DNA of 64,000 nucleotides, taken from positions 62,001-126,000 of the forward strand of contig CALUWI010000002.1 in assembly GCA_944324465.1 (NCBI GenBank), in the 5' to 3' direction. Positions 63,843 through 64,000 of this stretch are shown here, piece by piece; position 1 is the stretch's first letter; each line of letters begins with the position of its first letter. A program made the translations under genes and the position numbers. The DNA is from an uncultured Mucispirillum sp. (GTDB lineage: Bacteria; Chrysiogenota; Deferribacteres; Deferribacterales; Mucispirillaceae). The notes beneath the pieces are model-generated. The model saw only the letters and a list, made by a program, of their open reading frames with translations. It made no database searches and had not been told where the DNA came from.

Positions 63843-64000
63843 TTATTCAAGTCCTATATTTTTCCTGTTTATATCTACTATCCATTCTCTACCGCCATTT
63901 GCTGGAAAGTTTTCTTCAAATTTATCTATAAAAGCATCAAAACCGTGCTGCATTTTATATTTTACTTCTTCTTTATAAAGGGGCAGCACTAGATATAAAG
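63843..64000 (-). CDS. C-terminal end of an unidentified protein (cut by window end)
   Basis: A reading frame enters from the right edge and ends with TAA at 63843-63845, giving 51 residues with normal composition (YKMQHGFDAFIDKFEEN, NGGREWIVDINRKN). It is too short to name. The frame has no start inside the window. The 116 bases between it and tgt are AT-rich with no clear terminator. Confidence 0.5.
   Translation of the reverse strand, partial: LYLVLPLYKEEVKYKMQHGFDAFIDKFEENFPANGGREWIVDINRKNIGLE

Noticed and set aside
1-64000. CRISPR arrays, tRNA/rRNA genes, transposases, prophage genes
   Set aside because: No regularly spaced repeats, no cloverleaf or rRNA segments, and no recognisable transposase, integrase or phage structural protein on either strand.

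Overview
The window is low-GC, gene-dense bacterial DNA with a Gram-negative gene set: many lipobox signal peptides, SecDF-YajC, PssA/Psd phospholipid synthesis and methyl-accepting chemotaxis receptors. The oxoglutarate:ferredoxin oxidoreductase in the order D-A-B-C, a full branched-chain amino acid pathway, biotin synthesis, and a run psd-pssA-leuA-recA-recX-rplI-dnaB fit an anaerobe or microaerophile of the Deferribacterota. The strong AT bias and the number of decaying genes suggest a host-associated, Mucispirillum-like member. This placement is inference from gene content and base composition; no database search was run.

Layout. 1-2.7 kb: end of a biotin operon (bioB-bioD-bioA plus a 53-codon Cys/Lys-rich ORF). 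2.8-4.6 kb: a lipoprotein, a secreted proline-rich repeat protein and a decayed second copy of the lipoprotein. 4.9-7.9 kb: korDABC with an SdhE-like flavinylation factor at its end. 8-13 kb: ModD-like enzyme, two small proteins, a membrane-anchored protein and a chemoreceptor gene interrupted by an in-frame amber codon. 13.3-18 kb: ankyrin-repeat lipoprotein, PilZ-like protein, TauE exporter with partner, and pta. 18.2-23.6 kb: fmt, a 5'-nucleotidase-like lipoprotein, htpX and an M30-type metallopeptidase lipoprotein. 23.9-30.4 kb: the dnaB...psd run. 30.6-31.4 kb: a frameshifted, truncated allE and a cluster of imperfect palindromes. 31.5-36.5 kb: ilvD-ilvB-ilvN-ilvC. 36.7-40 kb: an intact dCache chemoreceptor and a purine permease. 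40.2-44.3 kb: an M1-like peptidase paired with a ChaN/PDZ protein. 44.3-45.4 kb: arsR, a deleted permease and a small thioredoxin. 45.6-50.7 kb: a three-gene lipoprotein/M30 peptidase operon behind a Fur-box-like palindrome. 50.8-58 kb: Mn-type pyrophosphatase, TlpA-like thioredoxin, YfbR-like nucleotidase, HPt protein, a frameshifted secreted protein, a radical SAM protein, an NlpC/P60 lipoprotein and a DUF2007-type protein. 58.1-58.3 kb: an AT-rich region with three perfect DnaA boxes. 58.5-64 kb: an MFS transporter and tgt-yajC-secD-secF.

Themes. Five loci are visibly broken (lipoprotein copy, chemoreceptor, allE, permease, secreted protein), which points to ongoing gene loss or, for the single-base cases, possible sequence errors. 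The least ordinary parts are: the envelope peptidase/lipoprotein modules (M30 plus repeat lipoproteins; M1 plus ChaN), which look like a surface proteolysis or metal/haem acquisition theme; a shared palindrome GCGACA-N5-TGTCGC/T upstream of recA and of an HPt gene; and the DnaA-box cluster away from dnaA.
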